Assembly (NCBI RefSeq): GCF_013364235.1
Contig: NZ_CP054919.1
Coordinates: forward strand, 6,435,313-6,499,312
Direction: 5' to 3'
Source: Kitasatospora sp. NA04385
GTDB lineage: Bacteria; Actinomycetota; Actinomycetes; Streptomycetales; Streptomycetaceae
DNA length: 64,000 bases
Part shown: positions 46,101-53,634 of the stretch, piece by piece
Position numbering within the stretch: position 1 is the first letter of the stretch
How the letters are laid out: each line of letters begins with the position of its first letter
Made by a program: the position numbers and the translations under genes
Notes under the pieces: model-generated
What the model was told of the DNA's origin: nothing
The model's database searches: none
The model's input: only the letters and a program-made list of their open reading frames with translations

Positions 46101-49100
46101 CCTCGGCGGCGCACCCAAGTTGCACCCGCCGATGAGCAACTCGCTCCTACAGAAGGTCAATCCGCACCAGGAACCGAACGCTCCCGCGGCGGACTTCCGG
46201 TCCGGCAACGACCTGAACGCCTGCCTGGAGAACGTCGAGGCCTACCGGGACACCCACTTCGGACGCCCCCGGGTCTCCGGTCGGACCGAGCACGGAACCG
46301 TCGAACCGATCCCCGGCAACACGCTCTGGAAGCGGCACGACGGCCCCGCCCTGTTCGGCCAAGGCCCGGACGCGGTGCAGAAGTTGATGGACCGAGTGCA
46401 GGCCGGCGGGCCCGGGACCTTCGCCACCGTGCTCGGCATCGGAGCGCCCGGCAGCGGGCACGGCCACGCGGTCGCCCTGGTCCACGACCGGGACGGCACG
46501 CTGCGCTGGGCCGACCTGACCGACCGCAAGGTGACCACCGCCAACGGGGCGATGCCCGACAACTACCGTTCCGACTGGACGGTCTGGGCCTCGGTCGCCG
46601 ACCCGCACGAGAACAACATCTCCGGGCCGCACGACCCGCAGTTCATGGAGCGGTTCAGCACCTTCGGCGAGTCCGAGCACCCGTCGGACCCGATGGACGT
46701 CGACACCTTCGGCACCTCGCACCGCGCCGACCGGGACGCGGACACGGACTCGGACACGGACTCGGACACGTCCTCGATCCGGTCCGAGGACGAGTCGTCC
46801 ACCGTGTGGCACGACGCGGTCGAGCGGATGTCGGTGTCCGACCGGTCCGAGGACGGGTCGTCCACCGTCTGGCACGACGCCGTCGAGCAACTGCCGGTGG
46901 CCGAGCCGCACCCGACCACGACCACGACCGCGCCCGAGTCGCACCCGATCACCCCCGCGCCCGAGTCGCACCCGATCACCCCCGCGCCCGAGCCGCACAC
47001 CACCCCCGAGCCGCACACCACCCCCGCGCTCGCGGAACCCGTGGTGGAGTTCCCGCCGGTCGGGGCGCGGGTCCCGGTGCGGGGCGACGGCCTCTGCCTG
47101 GTCCACTCGCTCGAAGCCAGCGCGCCCGGGCTGGCCGCGCGCCACCCGGAGGGCCTGCAGAACGCCGTCGAGCAGCACTTCGCCCACCTGCGTCCGGAGG
47201 ACTGGCCCACCGAGGTCGTCGCCAACTACCGCAACCACCTGCTCAGCCGGTCGAACCTGGGGGAGAGCGAGCTCCTGGAGTTCCTCCCGCCCGAGAACCG
47301 GCCCGGGTTCGCCGGGCTGCCCGACGACCAGCTGCGGGCGATCATCTCCGACCACCTCGCCGTCAACTCGCCGGACCCGTCGCCCCGCGAGCGGCAGGTC
47401 CTGCTCGGCACCGTCCGGGACTGGGCGGGCCGGTGGGGGTCGGACGCGGGCGAGATGCTGCCGGCGGCAGCCGCCCACGCGCTGGACCTGCGCCTGCGGG
47501 TGGTCGACCACGACGGCGTCACCCGGGCGGTCTTCGGGCCTCCCGGCGGGACGCCGGTGACGGTCTACCACCGGGGGAACCACTACGACGGCAGCGAGCC
47601 GCCGCCGGTCGCCCCGGCGACCGTCCACACCCCGCCCGCCCCGGCGCCGGAGGTGAAGGCCCCGCAGCCGGAGCCCGAGCAGCAGCAGCCGCTCAAGGCG
47701 CCCGGGGGCGACGAGCAGCAGCAGCCCCCGTCCAAGGCCCCCGAGGCCGAGCCGAAGCCGGCGGACCAGGAGAAGGAGACCGCCGCCGAGCCGCAGCCGG
47801 AATCGAAGCCGAAGCCGAAGCCGCAACCGGAGCCGAAGCCGCAACCGGAGCCGAAGCCGCAACCGCAGCCGGAGTCGAAGCCCAAGCCGATCGCGGGCAC
47901 CGACCTGGTGGTCGGGCTGACCGAGCACGAGACGGCCGTCCGGCAGAAGGTCATCGACGTGCTGGCCCGGGCCGTGCCGGGTGACCGGGCGGCGGCCCGG
48001 GCGTTCGCGGACGCCAACTTCGGTCCGGCGACGCTGCGTCCGATGCTCAGCGCGCTCTCGCGGGGCGAGACGTGGACGGCCCCGTTCGAGGGCAACGGCT
48101 GGAGCGGCAGCGTCAAACTGCGCGGCCGGGTCACCGAGTCGACGGCGCTGGGCCAGAAGAAGATCGAGTTCGAGGACGGCGCCGACCGCACCGTGGCGAT
48201 CGGCACCGGCCGGGACACCGCGTGGCAGTTCAACGTCGGCGCCCGGGCCAGGCAGGCGCGCGGCGTCGGGGAGCCGCAGGAGCTCGTCGCCTACTACCAC
48301 GACCGCGGCCAGGCCGAGGTCGCCATGGACCTCGGCGGCACGGTGGCGCGGTCGAAGACCAACGAGGAAGCCGACCTGTTCCGGACGACGATGCGCCTGG
48401 AACTCGACTTCGACGACCTGAGCCACCGCGGCACCCCGGTGCGCAACGAGTCCGGCGGGCGCACCGAGACGGTGGACCTCGGCCTGACCGTCGCCGTCCC
48501 GCAGCGCCCGGAGATCACGGCCAGCAGCGAGCAGCGGGTTCCCCCGCAGCGGCTGCGGGACGGCCGGGTCGGCGGTCAGGAGGTGGTGCTCGACCTCTCG
48601 CCGCGCGGCGGGTCGCCCGACCGTCCGCCGGTGGAGGCGCTGCTCGGGAAGGCCGGGACGGCGGCCGCGGCGGAGTTCGGCGACCACTGGCCCGCGCTGC
48701 GGGACAAGGTGCTCGCCGAGGTCGACCTCGCCCGGCTCCAGCGCGACCTGAAGAGCATGACGGCGGGCGAGCCGGTCTCGGTCACGCTGACCGACCGGCG
48801 CGGCAACCCGGCCGGCACGGTCGAGATCACCGCGCGGGTCGGGGAGTTGAAGCAGGTCGGCACCACCAAGGAGTCCGAGTTCAACATCGGCACCAGCGTG
48901 CAGCAGGTGCGCAGCAAGGCCGCGAACACCGGCCACGCGGGCCAGCTCGGGTTCTCGTCCGTGGTCAAGCCGGGGGCCGGCCTGATCACCCCGCCGGGCG
49001 TCGCCGGGCGGCTGGGGCGCGACCGGATCACGATCACCGGTGAGGCCCGCACCTCCCAGCTGACCAGCAAGTCGAAGGTGCCGGGCGTCGTCTACGACGG

Positions 49101-52100
49101 CACCGTCCACTTCGACCTGTCGTTCAACGGCAAGGCGGTGGCGAGCGACGCGGGCGCGGCGTCCGTCCGGCTGCTGGTCGACCGCGCGGACACCGCGGCG
49201 GAGCCGGCGAAGGCCGACCCGAAGACCGCGACCGCGCCCGAGGGCACCGCGCCGAAGACGGAGGGCACCGCGCCGAAGACGGAGGGCACCACCCCGAAGA
49301 CGGAGGGCACCACCCCGAAGACGGAGGGCACCGCGCCGAAGGCGGAGGGTTCCACCGAGCCGCAGTTGCACGAGGTCGTCAGCCCGCCCGACAGCGTCTG
49401 GCGCGGCGGCGACGACACCGGCGGGCTGGGCGAGACCGTCGTCGTCCGCGACCTGGAGAGCACGAAGGAGCTGCGCGCCGCCCTGGACACCGCCGGGCGG
49501 GCGAAGTTCGGCAAGGAGTGGGACACCGTCCGCGAGCAGGTGATGCGCGGGTTCAGCCAGCCGAACCTGTCCGCCCGGCTGACCGGGATGACCCGCGGCG
49601 AGCCCCTGGAGATCAAGGTTCCGGGCAAGGAGCCGCTGGTCGTCACCGCCGTCGCCAGGGTCGAGACGATGACCTACCGCCGGGAGGACGGCAAGGCCGA
49701 ACTCAACGTGGTGAACGAGACCGGTTCGTTCAGCGTGGATCGTCGGCTGGGGGCGCGCACGACCATCGAGCAGGGACAGGCCGGCGGCGCGCCGGTCAAG
49801 GGCGCGCCGGGCCTGGACCTGACCGCCACCGCGGCCGCCGAACAGCGCCGCCGCTCCGGCGGGCAGGGCCGGCAGGCCGACCGGGTGTACGCCAGCGGCA
49901 AGTACGCTGCGCCGCAGGTCATCTACGGCACCGAGCTGGTGGTGGACGTCCACGTCGGCCGGCCCGGCGAGGCGGTCGGCGGTCGGGCCGACGTGTCGGT
50001 GCCGGTCCGCGCCGAGGTGGGCATGGACGCCCGGGACACCGTCAAGGTCCGGGCGCCCCGCACCGGGGACGGCGTGGTCGACTTCAAGCGGCCCGCCCCG
50101 AAGCCGGACCCGGCGGCCGCCACGGACGGCAGCACGCCGAAGCCGGACGCGGTCACCACGGACGGCAGCACGCCGAAGCCGAAGCCGAAGCCGGACCCGG
50201 CCACCGGCACCACCGCGCCCGAGCCGGACACCCGCCCCAAGGCGCCGAGCCGGATGCGCGAGCAGAAGGAGCTGAACGCGTCCTACGTGGTGCACACCCT
50301 GAACGGTGCCGACAAGGTGCGTTCGGAGGTGGAGGCCGCGGTGCGCTCGAAGCACGGCGAGCCGTCCGAGGAGGTGAAGCAGCGGATCAACGCGAGCTTC
50401 GACCGGGTCGCGCTCAAGACCCAGCTCTCCCGACTCACCCGCGGCGGGAAGATCACCGAGACGGTCTCCGGCAAGACCTGGTCGGCCGAGATCACCGTCC
50501 GGGCCCGGCTGGGGGACTCCACCTACCACTCCGGCACGGACAAGTACGAGTTCGAGTCCGGCACCCGGGCGTCCAGCGGCCAGGGCAACCTGCACGACGG
50601 CCGCGACCGGGTGGCCGGCGGCGGTCGGGCCAACATCAGGGCGCCGTTCGTCAGCATCCCGGGGGGTTACGCGTACCGGGTGGAGCGCAGCTACGGCCGG
50701 GCGACCGAGACGGTGGGGTCGGCCTCGAACCGCGGCAAGCACGTCGAGAAGGCGGCGTTCTTCGACGTCGACACGGCCTACGACGTCGAGGTGAAGTTCA
50801 CCCAGCTGGGCGTCCCGCACGGGACGGTCACCCGGCAGGTGGACACGGTGGCGCGGGTCGCCGTCCCGGAGCGGGACACCGAGCCGGCGGGGGGCCCGGT
50901 CCAGCGGGTCACGACGAAGCAGCCGAAGGGCTTCGTGGAGCACCGGCGCCTGGACTCGTCGGCGATCGTCACCGACGTCCACGCCCTGCCCGACCCGGCG
51001 CCGACCGCCCCGGCGACCGCCCCGGCGAGTTCGGCCAACGGCACGACCAACGGCACGACCAGCGGGTCCGCCGGGACGAAGCCGGGGCCCAACCGGCCGC
51101 TCGGCGAGTCGATCCTGTCCCAGGTCGAGTCGGGCTGGAAGCCCGGCGGCCTGCGCCTGCCGGGCAGCGGGCGGAAGGCGCGGCCGGGGCTGGAGAGCAA
51201 CCCGTTCGGCAGCGACTGGGCGGGCATCCGCCGCAAGCTGGACGCGGAACTCACCCCGGACAGGCTCCAGTCCCGGCTCAAGGGCATGACGGCCGGCGAC
51301 GAGATCGTGGTGCGGCACGGGCGGACCACCGTCCGGATCGGCGCGGTCCTCCGCGACGAGCTGGTGCACCTGGGCGACTCGGGCACCACCGAGTTCAACG
51401 CCGGTACCGACGTGCAGCGGACCTTCGCCGGCACCGAGGGCACCGGCACCAGCCACCAGGGCGTGTTCGGCGCGGTGGCCTCCGTCCCGGTGCCGCACGC
51501 GCCCGCCGTCTCGGTGACGGGCGGGCTGACCGGCACCGGAGGCCGGGGCCACCAGCAGGTGGACGTCCGGACCCGGAGCACCGCGGCCGGTGCCGCCACC
51601 AAGACCAAGACGGACGGCAGCGCCTACCGGGGCGAGGCGGAGCTCCAGTTCACCATCACCCGCAAGCCGGTGGTGGGCACCCAGGTCCACCAGCGGCGCA
51701 CCGCGGTGATCGGCTACGAGACCATCGTCGAGACCGGCGAGACCGTGCCGGTCACGCCGAAGCCCGCCGCCGGGGACACCGGCACGGCCACCACCGGCAC
51801 GGTCAACGGGGCCACCACCGGCACGGCCACCACCGGCACGGTCAACGGGGCCACCACCGGCGACGGGCAGCCGCAGACCGTCTCGCTCCGGCCGCCCGCG
51901 GCGGAGACCGTGCAGGTCCCGCCGGAGCGGATCTGGCAGACCGGCCTGCGCGACACCGACGTCCTGCGCTGGCTCGGCGACGTCGGCGGCGTCCAGGACC
52001 TGGTGCGGCTGCGCGGCCCGCAGTACTTCGGCGCGTCGACCTGGCAGAAGATGGAACCCCAGGTCGGGCAGATCACCACGCACAGCCACCTCTCGGCGCT

Positions 52101-53535
52101 GTTCGGCAGCGCGAGCCAGGGCGCCGAGGTGGCGGCGACCGTCCCGACCAACAAGGTCACGTTCAGCGGCGGGAAGGGCGTGGAGGTGGGGGTGAAGGTC
52201 GTCTCGCTGGAGAACCGGTCGAGCGGGAAGGCCGACGTGGCCCCGGCCAACACGCTCTCCTCCGGCGGCGTGCGCAACGACTACGCGGCGAACAACGCGG
52301 GCGTCCTGGGCGAGGTCGGTGCCAGGATCACCGGCGATCCGACCTCCAACAGCCCGGCGCTCGTCGGCGGGGCGGCCCGGTTCCGGCGGGACGGCGGCGC
52401 GCACGGCGACTCGGGCCAGGTGATCTCCAACGCCAAGTACTCCGACGACATGGCGCGGTACACCGGCTACGCCGAGGTCGACGTGACGTTCTTCGACGGG
52501 GACGGGAAGCGGGTCACCGAGAAGGGCGTCGTCCCCTTCACCGTCGACATCCCCAAGGCGGAGACCACCGCCAAGGAGGTGCCGGGCGACCACCACCTGG
52601 CGTTCACCCCGGAGCACCGGGGCGGCGAAGCGCGCCTGAGCGAAGGGGCGTGGCGGCTCTCCGAGGTCGAGCGGGCCCTGACGCCGGACGCCGCCGACCC
52701 GTCGGCCGGTGGAACCCCGTCCGTCCCCGCCCGCACGCCCGCCCGGTACGAGCACCTGATGGGCACCGCACGGCTCGGACGGGCCTTCGCCGACCGGGAG
52801 TTCACCGCGGGCACCGACACCGGCGCCGCCCGGATCAGGGCGGCCCACCGGCTGGTCGAACTCGCCGGCGGCACCACGACCGGCACCTCCGCCCTGCTCG
52901 GGGACCTGCTCGGCACCCCCGAGGGGACGGCGCTCAAGGCCGAGGAGGTGCGGAAGGTGGTCGACTACGCGGCGCGGAAGGGCGCCGAGGGGCCGATCAC
53001 GCTGGACGACCTGGTCGCCGGGGCGCAGGACGGCTGGCCCGAGCGCGAGCCGTACGAGATCCACCGCGGCACCTGGACGGACGGCGGCCCGGCCAGCGAA
53101 CTGGTCACCGCCGCCATGGCGGAGGTCGCGGACGCCGCCGGCCCGCTGCTGGGGGGCGGGGCGTCCGCGACCGGGCAGCTCCACCTCACCGTGGCCGGCG
53201 AGGGCCCCGAACTGCCGCTGCGCCGGGTCTTCGACCTGAACGGCGGCCCGGTGGCGGAACAGATCCGGACGATCGAGGGGGAGACCTACCTCAAGCCGGG
53301 CAACCGGCCGAACGAGGTCACCGTCCGGCTAGCCACCCGGCCCGGCACGGGGCAGGACTGGGACTACCGGATCACCGCCCGGTCCGACCGCAGCCGAGAG
53401 CTGACGGTCCGTCAACTCGCGCCGGGGGAGGGGAAGTCGCGCGACCAGAAGGTCCAGGCCGAGGTCGACGCCCGCACCGCCGGGCTGGCCCGGTTCGTCG
53501 CCGACCGCACGGGGGCGCCGGAGGGGGATGCCTGA
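37171..53535 (+). CDS. giant 5454-aa multidomain polymorphic toxin/effector (CpnT-like N-term, two Tox-PL deamidase domains, OTU domain)
   Basis: Start ATG 37171, 4 bp after the WXG100 gene. Order by residue: 1-110 CpnT/WXG100-like (LAGTRWPEADEDQLRHMAEH; YTVGE fits YxxxE); 115-290 hydrophobic, Gly-rich; about 470-740 HETPAPRQEP-type stalk; about 970-1350 globular, with C1124 and H1141 in a CNF/CheD-like spacing; 1487-1530 basic/acidic linker; about 1540-1755 papain-like toxin deamidase (C1602 in NACMEN, H1681 in GHVVAL, D1697 in RWADLSD); about 1780-2650 coiled coil; about 2924-3170 second deamidase copy (C3018, H3099, D3115); about 3295-3480 OTU-type protease (D3306 and C3309 in GDGLC, H3471 in NHYDG); about 3580-5140 six beta-rich repeats; 5141-5454 C-terminal domain. 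No signal peptide, so type VII export is likely. No immunity gene follows. Confidence 0.88.
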   Translation: MAVELPEPLQWVLLLLAGTRWPEADEDQLRHMAEHCRTAAENLKDAAQSADSTLKRALDGQQGVAAEALADYWEKKYTVGEGSDKPGALPGAVDSLNGMGDMLEQMANSAETAKIQIIAQLGILAFELATAEAEAPFTAGASLLQVPVMIGASRVVVQQILKQLLKETLEMAVKQAAQMAAINVLAQGIELAEGHRKSIDMGEVGHNALGGAVGGASAHLIGKGIGAGGKKIGAESALNSTAGKVATGAAVGVGADVSTQLITTGKVDSESLLGSGLSGGAGAGLHAGASAIKSHGNAPKPVDTPKLDLPDTAGHDGPPTFTKPASSSSGDSAYRGPSGTDSGDGGHGGGSGSGSGSGSGGGSRATETAGAGSGLGATAGSTLGAGSSVGHSATTGAGESKVNGLVPFGSDRSAGTTAGATTGATTHETAAPATHEPTQTQTPRTVAPHTDTRTSTPSTQTEPTMVRSEHPTTAQPHETAAPRVEPVAQTHETPAPRVEPVAVQPHETPAPRQEPAAQVHETPAPRVEPVAQVHETPAPRQEPVAVQPHESPAPHQEPAVQPHESAVPRQEPPAQVHESPAPHQEPAVQPHETPTPHQQPAAQVHEMPAPHETSALHETPAPRQEPPAQVHETPAPRQEPPAQVHETPAPRQEPVAVQPHETPAPHQEPTVQPHESAVPNQQPPAQSHESAAPPAGHVAAQSHETPTPHETPAPHETPAPRQESVPQSHETPVPHQETPASTNENAAPRATEQPAAATPTQQSGVPNLSGVLGGAAHLAGGGGTHLDGGGTRAASAPAAARPAGPEQVPGQVLPDTVPDATPSSSTTPNPMAGGGYLPGAMAGGAGGAGHGGTGASGRPAGFGAVPQQGGRREGPVTGPVRTEPGGSTIRPGEGRGAAPESAPRRSDDAPGHPGRPESSQVRDEHEDGTGRPSHHEDAVPREDAVPHEDVVPHVEPEPLPPVGTPEHGIMHDPARFLQDNLLSVDFSEGVKQRMPGLRPGQDIAFLNAMKSSDKHWFTMEPDPAVGHGGKPSYHLVPAWEKYAAHFAEHPESFPGLERFPEPLGSRLPPLKDDSHYVKGAYVPYEASERPSADDSTIGHAEVPLRPHPDLPREGLVFTDAMNGCAFVATVKPGEDTFTAWHYQSYSAPENLQAGADFRLGKTVTQWAGLHDYAAPLPPGHAPAATNMLRHNGQGWELVSQETHTNILDPHSPPRVSKQSTVPFEVTAQTPENLVKMTVDPYHVRAKQQLGQFQDAAHGLTKGLDPRDPSVQTLKRFVNEMSGRLEAQERLVAELQRPGKTLGDVEAAAAELRRVNEENQQFLDSSETHIRKLAEQALTAYPNRTPETLISEFRKSGWIDVMQHESTTRQAQEAQQQPAPAAESSQHGTGARDFGSLPSRPAPAAHSEAPVRSEPPAATAHGTGAPEHQQPRPTEATAPPRDAQNVRDAQNVRDPQDTRSAQEAQSARAVPQPRHADGDTASQPAPAGSRKRGRDEDEADQPVPSDSRKRGRDEEDDDRPGSEREPKRRRTPSYENSDAVMQDRGFRAVGAHDPLTQDLVSHLGGEAKAHPPVSPELLGKVNPHAAPVHPREGFRVGDDLNACMENVEAYRDTHFGRPRVAGQTLHGDVEQHPGSTLWKRHDGPALFGEGATAIPKLMETVRAGGPGSFATVLGAGKEGTGHVVALVHDQDGQLRWADLSDRTTAPATGGLPENFRSDWTVWASVADPHENNISGPHDPEFMDTYSGFTRPGDEGFGTASSSAHPPQGDGQSGSRSDQADEDEDASSFKVDGRRTFDTIDDFLGGSQEFREQREALEKYKRGEMSSSDTNAMRDQYREEKFRHVDLLSRQADKLPEMLDKLNLLEQDGDRELADPTTTPKRAMELQEQKAQLETARKRIEEQRHRMAIFEHEWANQLPQKQKPKAGELAALARARQDAERAILPDRIKWIEAEKERNGKLLEQAEQNQKDSVDGSSSVHEKRVADLKQRQDDLEKAETEARAAEQAAKKATPATTPARPGSVFKNGVPAPSAAKWKNFEDSYHAAFGYSDHGLATQQPHAEKVVQRMDGSKIQLAEAMVNRNHVIADYMVHKYVTAAVFKTRSLDPADRPAAAHAFGDFVEAMAPDPHRVYDQFGRAADKRLAANGQEEAALVKRDLRAITDGNPDLVGVYGNHRLPSAFDTSGIDGPRAAADVRANLERELGRNGLDLPVRQQLNDLARVVDQLHPDRPLSDRQLDEVRAAVEQVRRKVGEQALEDLALVNGITGPHVLSETVDALHAAKKDGGPHTQAARKRLADRLDDLAARYEAAGQDPAKPRALADDLKFRPDRATGDELGRRADELLSERKDLRKGEIAQRLRELPKPSKQGARDTKTAQDELAKSQREETESSKKLATAEQELAAAEAAREKAGKAADADKNDKAAAKQLAAAEKELKEAEEKARKAEKALDAARRNLDTATAVEARVNQLEQEALTGPDKSTAGRVAWAVTDLEMVGRQRGGAFARAGEGENHPASIFEQALTAHPDELPPLIVKMTSALSNSASNLRFGDERANKWIQNFLDPHVIRDPDLLTAVAHDQLPPEVLYAPHTADLLQAVRSLEANGLVPPELRDLMAPKTQEDVEAKRQEAEEKNADLQQKLDLGEKVAKSNLKDHGASVNIVASDLGTTTPGTGRLPVSSSGDPSARADTTPLSDDRLSRLGTEGLYRPDRAVPQPASDQDVVMADADPHQDVVMADADPQGTGQHTGAVPPATAAPAATAAPGGPGAANRKRRREEDSDSDSQTGSGRATLRRRMADLTLADQAPPPGPTGPTGPTGGGRGGFGSVPTVPRPPVGTGSGPESGAESGPVSNGPEATRSVEQHGPEPMELDTPPHSPTAEPMELDTPPVEQHPVDRDGDTAMQEPTNRPAVDQPAADQPQGTTEHGRKRGREEDDEAPVEEPDAKRRRTPEYENSQAVMADRGYERIGPQHPLTGELVNYLGGAPKLHPPMSNSLLQKVNPHQEPNAPAADFRSGNDLNACLENVEAYRDTHFGRPRVSGRTEHGTVEPIPGNTLWKRHDGPALFGQGPDAVQKLMDRVQAGGPGTFATVLGIGAPGSGHGHAVALVHDRDGTLRWADLTDRKVTTANGAMPDNYRSDWTVWASVADPHENNISGPHDPQFMERFSTFGESEHPSDPMDVDTFGTSHRADRDADTDSDTDSDTSSIRSEDESSTVWHDAVERMSVSDRSEDGSSTVWHDAVEQLPVAEPHPTTTTTAPESHPITPAPESHPITPAPEPHTTPEPHTTPALAEPVVEFPPVGARVPVRGDGLCLVHSLEASAPGLAARHPEGLQNAVEQHFAHLRPEDWPTEVVANYRNHLLSRSNLGESELLEFLPPENRPGFAGLPDDQLRAIISDHLAVNSPDPSPRERQVLLGTVRDWAGRWGSDAGEMLPAAAAHALDLRLRVVDHDGVTRAVFGPPGGTPVTVYHRGNHYDGSEPPPVAPATVHTPPAPAPEVKAPQPEPEQQQPLKAPGGDEQQQPPSKAPEAEPKPADQEKETAAEPQPESKPKPKPQPEPKPQPEPKPQPQPESKPKPIAGTDLVVGLTEHETAVRQKVIDVLARAVPGDRAAARAFADANFGPATLRPMLSALSRGETWTAPFEGNGWSGSVKLRGRVTESTALGQKKIEFEDGADRTVAIGTGRDTAWQFNVGARARQARGVGEPQELVAYYHDRGQAEVAMDLGGTVARSKTNEEADLFRTTMRLELDFDDLSHRGTPVRNESGGRTETVDLGLTVAVPQRPEITASSEQRVPPQRLRDGRVGGQEVVLDLSPRGGSPDRPPVEALLGKAGTAAAAEFGDHWPALRDKVLAEVDLARLQRDLKSMTAGEPVSVTLTDRRGNPAGTVEITARVGELKQVGTTKESEFNIGTSVQQVRSKAANTGHAGQLGFSSVVKPGAGLITPPGVAGRLGRDRITITGEARTSQLTSKSKVPGVVYDGTVHFDLSFNGKAVASDAGAASVRLLVDRADTAAEPAKADPKTATAPEGTAPKTEGTAPKTEGTTPKTEGTTPKTEGTAPKAEGSTEPQLHEVVSPPDSVWRGGDDTGGLGETVVVRDLESTKELRAALDTAGRAKFGKEWDTVREQVMRGFSQPNLSARLTGMTRGEPLEIKVPGKEPLVVTAVARVETMTYRREDGKAELNVVNETGSFSVDRRLGARTTIEQGQAGGAPVKGAPGLDLTATAAAEQRRRSGGQGRQADRVYASGKYAAPQVIYGTELVVDVHVGRPGEAVGGRADVSVPVRAEVGMDARDTVKVRAPRTGDGVVDFKRPAPKPDPAAATDGSTPKPDAVTTDGSTPKPKPKPDPATGTTAPEPDTRPKAPSRMREQKELNASYVVHTLNGADKVRSEVEAAVRSKHGEPSEEVKQRINASFDRVALKTQLSRLTRGGKITETVSGKTWSAEITVRARLGDSTYHSGTDKYEFESGTRASSGQGNLHDGRDRVAGGGRANIRAPFVSIPGGYAYRVERSYGRATETVGSASNRGKHVEKAAFFDVDTAYDVEVKFTQLGVPHGTVTRQVDTVARVAVPERDTEPAGGPVQRVTTKQPKGFVEHRRLDSSAIVTDVHALPDPAPTAPATAPASSANGTTNGTTSGSAGTKPGPNRPLGESILSQVESGWKPGGLRLPGSGRKARPGLESNPFGSDWAGIRRKLDAELTPDRLQSRLKGMTAGDEIVVRHGRTTVRIGAVLRDELVHLGDSGTTEFNAGTDVQRTFAGTEGTGTSHQGVFGAVASVPVPHAPAVSVTGGLTGTGGRGHQQVDVRTRSTAAGAATKTKTDGSAYRGEAELQFTITRKPVVGTQVHQRRTAVIGYETIVETGETVPVTPKPAAGDTGTATTGTVNGATTGTATTGTVNGATTGDGQPQTVSLRPPAAETVQVPPERIWQTGLRDTDVLRWLGDVGGVQDLVRLRGPQYFGASTWQKMEPQVGQITTHSHLSALFGSASQGAEVAATVPTNKVTFSGGKGVEVGVKVVSLENRSSGKADVAPANTLSSGGVRNDYAANNAGVLGEVGARITGDPTSNSPALVGGAARFRRDGGAHGDSGQVISNAKYSDDMARYTGYAEVDVTFFDGDGKRVTEKGVVPFTVDIPKAETTAKEVPGDHHLAFTPEHRGGEARLSEGAWRLSEVERALTPDAADPSAGGTPSVPARTPARYEHLMGTARLGRAFADREFTAGTDTGAARIRAAHRLVELAGGTTTGTSALLGDLLGTPEGTALKAEEVRKVVDYAARKGAEGPITLDDLVAGAQDGWPEREPYEIHRGTWTDGGPASELVTAAMAEVADAAGPLLGGGASATGQLHLTVAGEGPELPLRRVFDLNGGPVAEQIRTIEGETYLKPGNRPNEVTVRLATRPGTGQDWDYRITARSDRSRELTVRQLAPGEGKSRDQKVQAEVDARTAGLARFVADRTGAPEGDA
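38593..39385 (+). repeat. degenerate coding repeat, His-Glu/Pro stalk of the giant protein
   Basis: About 30 units of 24-36 bp encode HETPAPRQEP, HESPAPHQEP and similar decapeptides. Identical sub-blocks (for example CGTCAGGAGCCCCCGGCCCA at 39037 and 39076) show recent slippage. Confidence 0.85.
49240..49350 (+). repeat. 21-bp coding repeats in a linker of the giant protein
   Basis: About five units of GAGGGCACCGCGCCGAAGAC type encode EGTAPKT linkers between the second and third beta-rich modules. A similar 39-bp period (ATTGTVNG) occurs near 51,780-51,858. Confidence 0.8.
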
Positions 53536-53574
53536 GCCGCCCGGCCTTACCGGTTCAGGGCCCCGGTGGCATGC

Positions 53575-53608
53575 ACCGGATAACGACCGGATAACCTCCC
53601 TGACCGGA
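53575..53608 (+). promoter_or_regulatory. 11-bp-spaced direct repeats upstream of the SARP gene
   Basis: ACCGGATAAC occurs at 53575-53584 and 53586-53595 (period 11), with a partial ACCGGA at 53603-53608. SARP proteins bind direct repeats one helical turn apart, so this may be an autoregulatory site. It ends about 25 bp before the GTG start. Confidence 0.5.
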
Positions 53609-53634
53609 CGAGGCACCACGATGGGGGGTACACG

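Noticed and set aside
37132..46125. Very long minus-strand open frame opposite the first half of the giant gene (and another at 46147-53184)
   Set aside because: It is a GC-skew shadow: low-complexity Arg/Gly/Val/Leu translation with no domains, while the plus strand encodes recognisable domains with proper codon bias.
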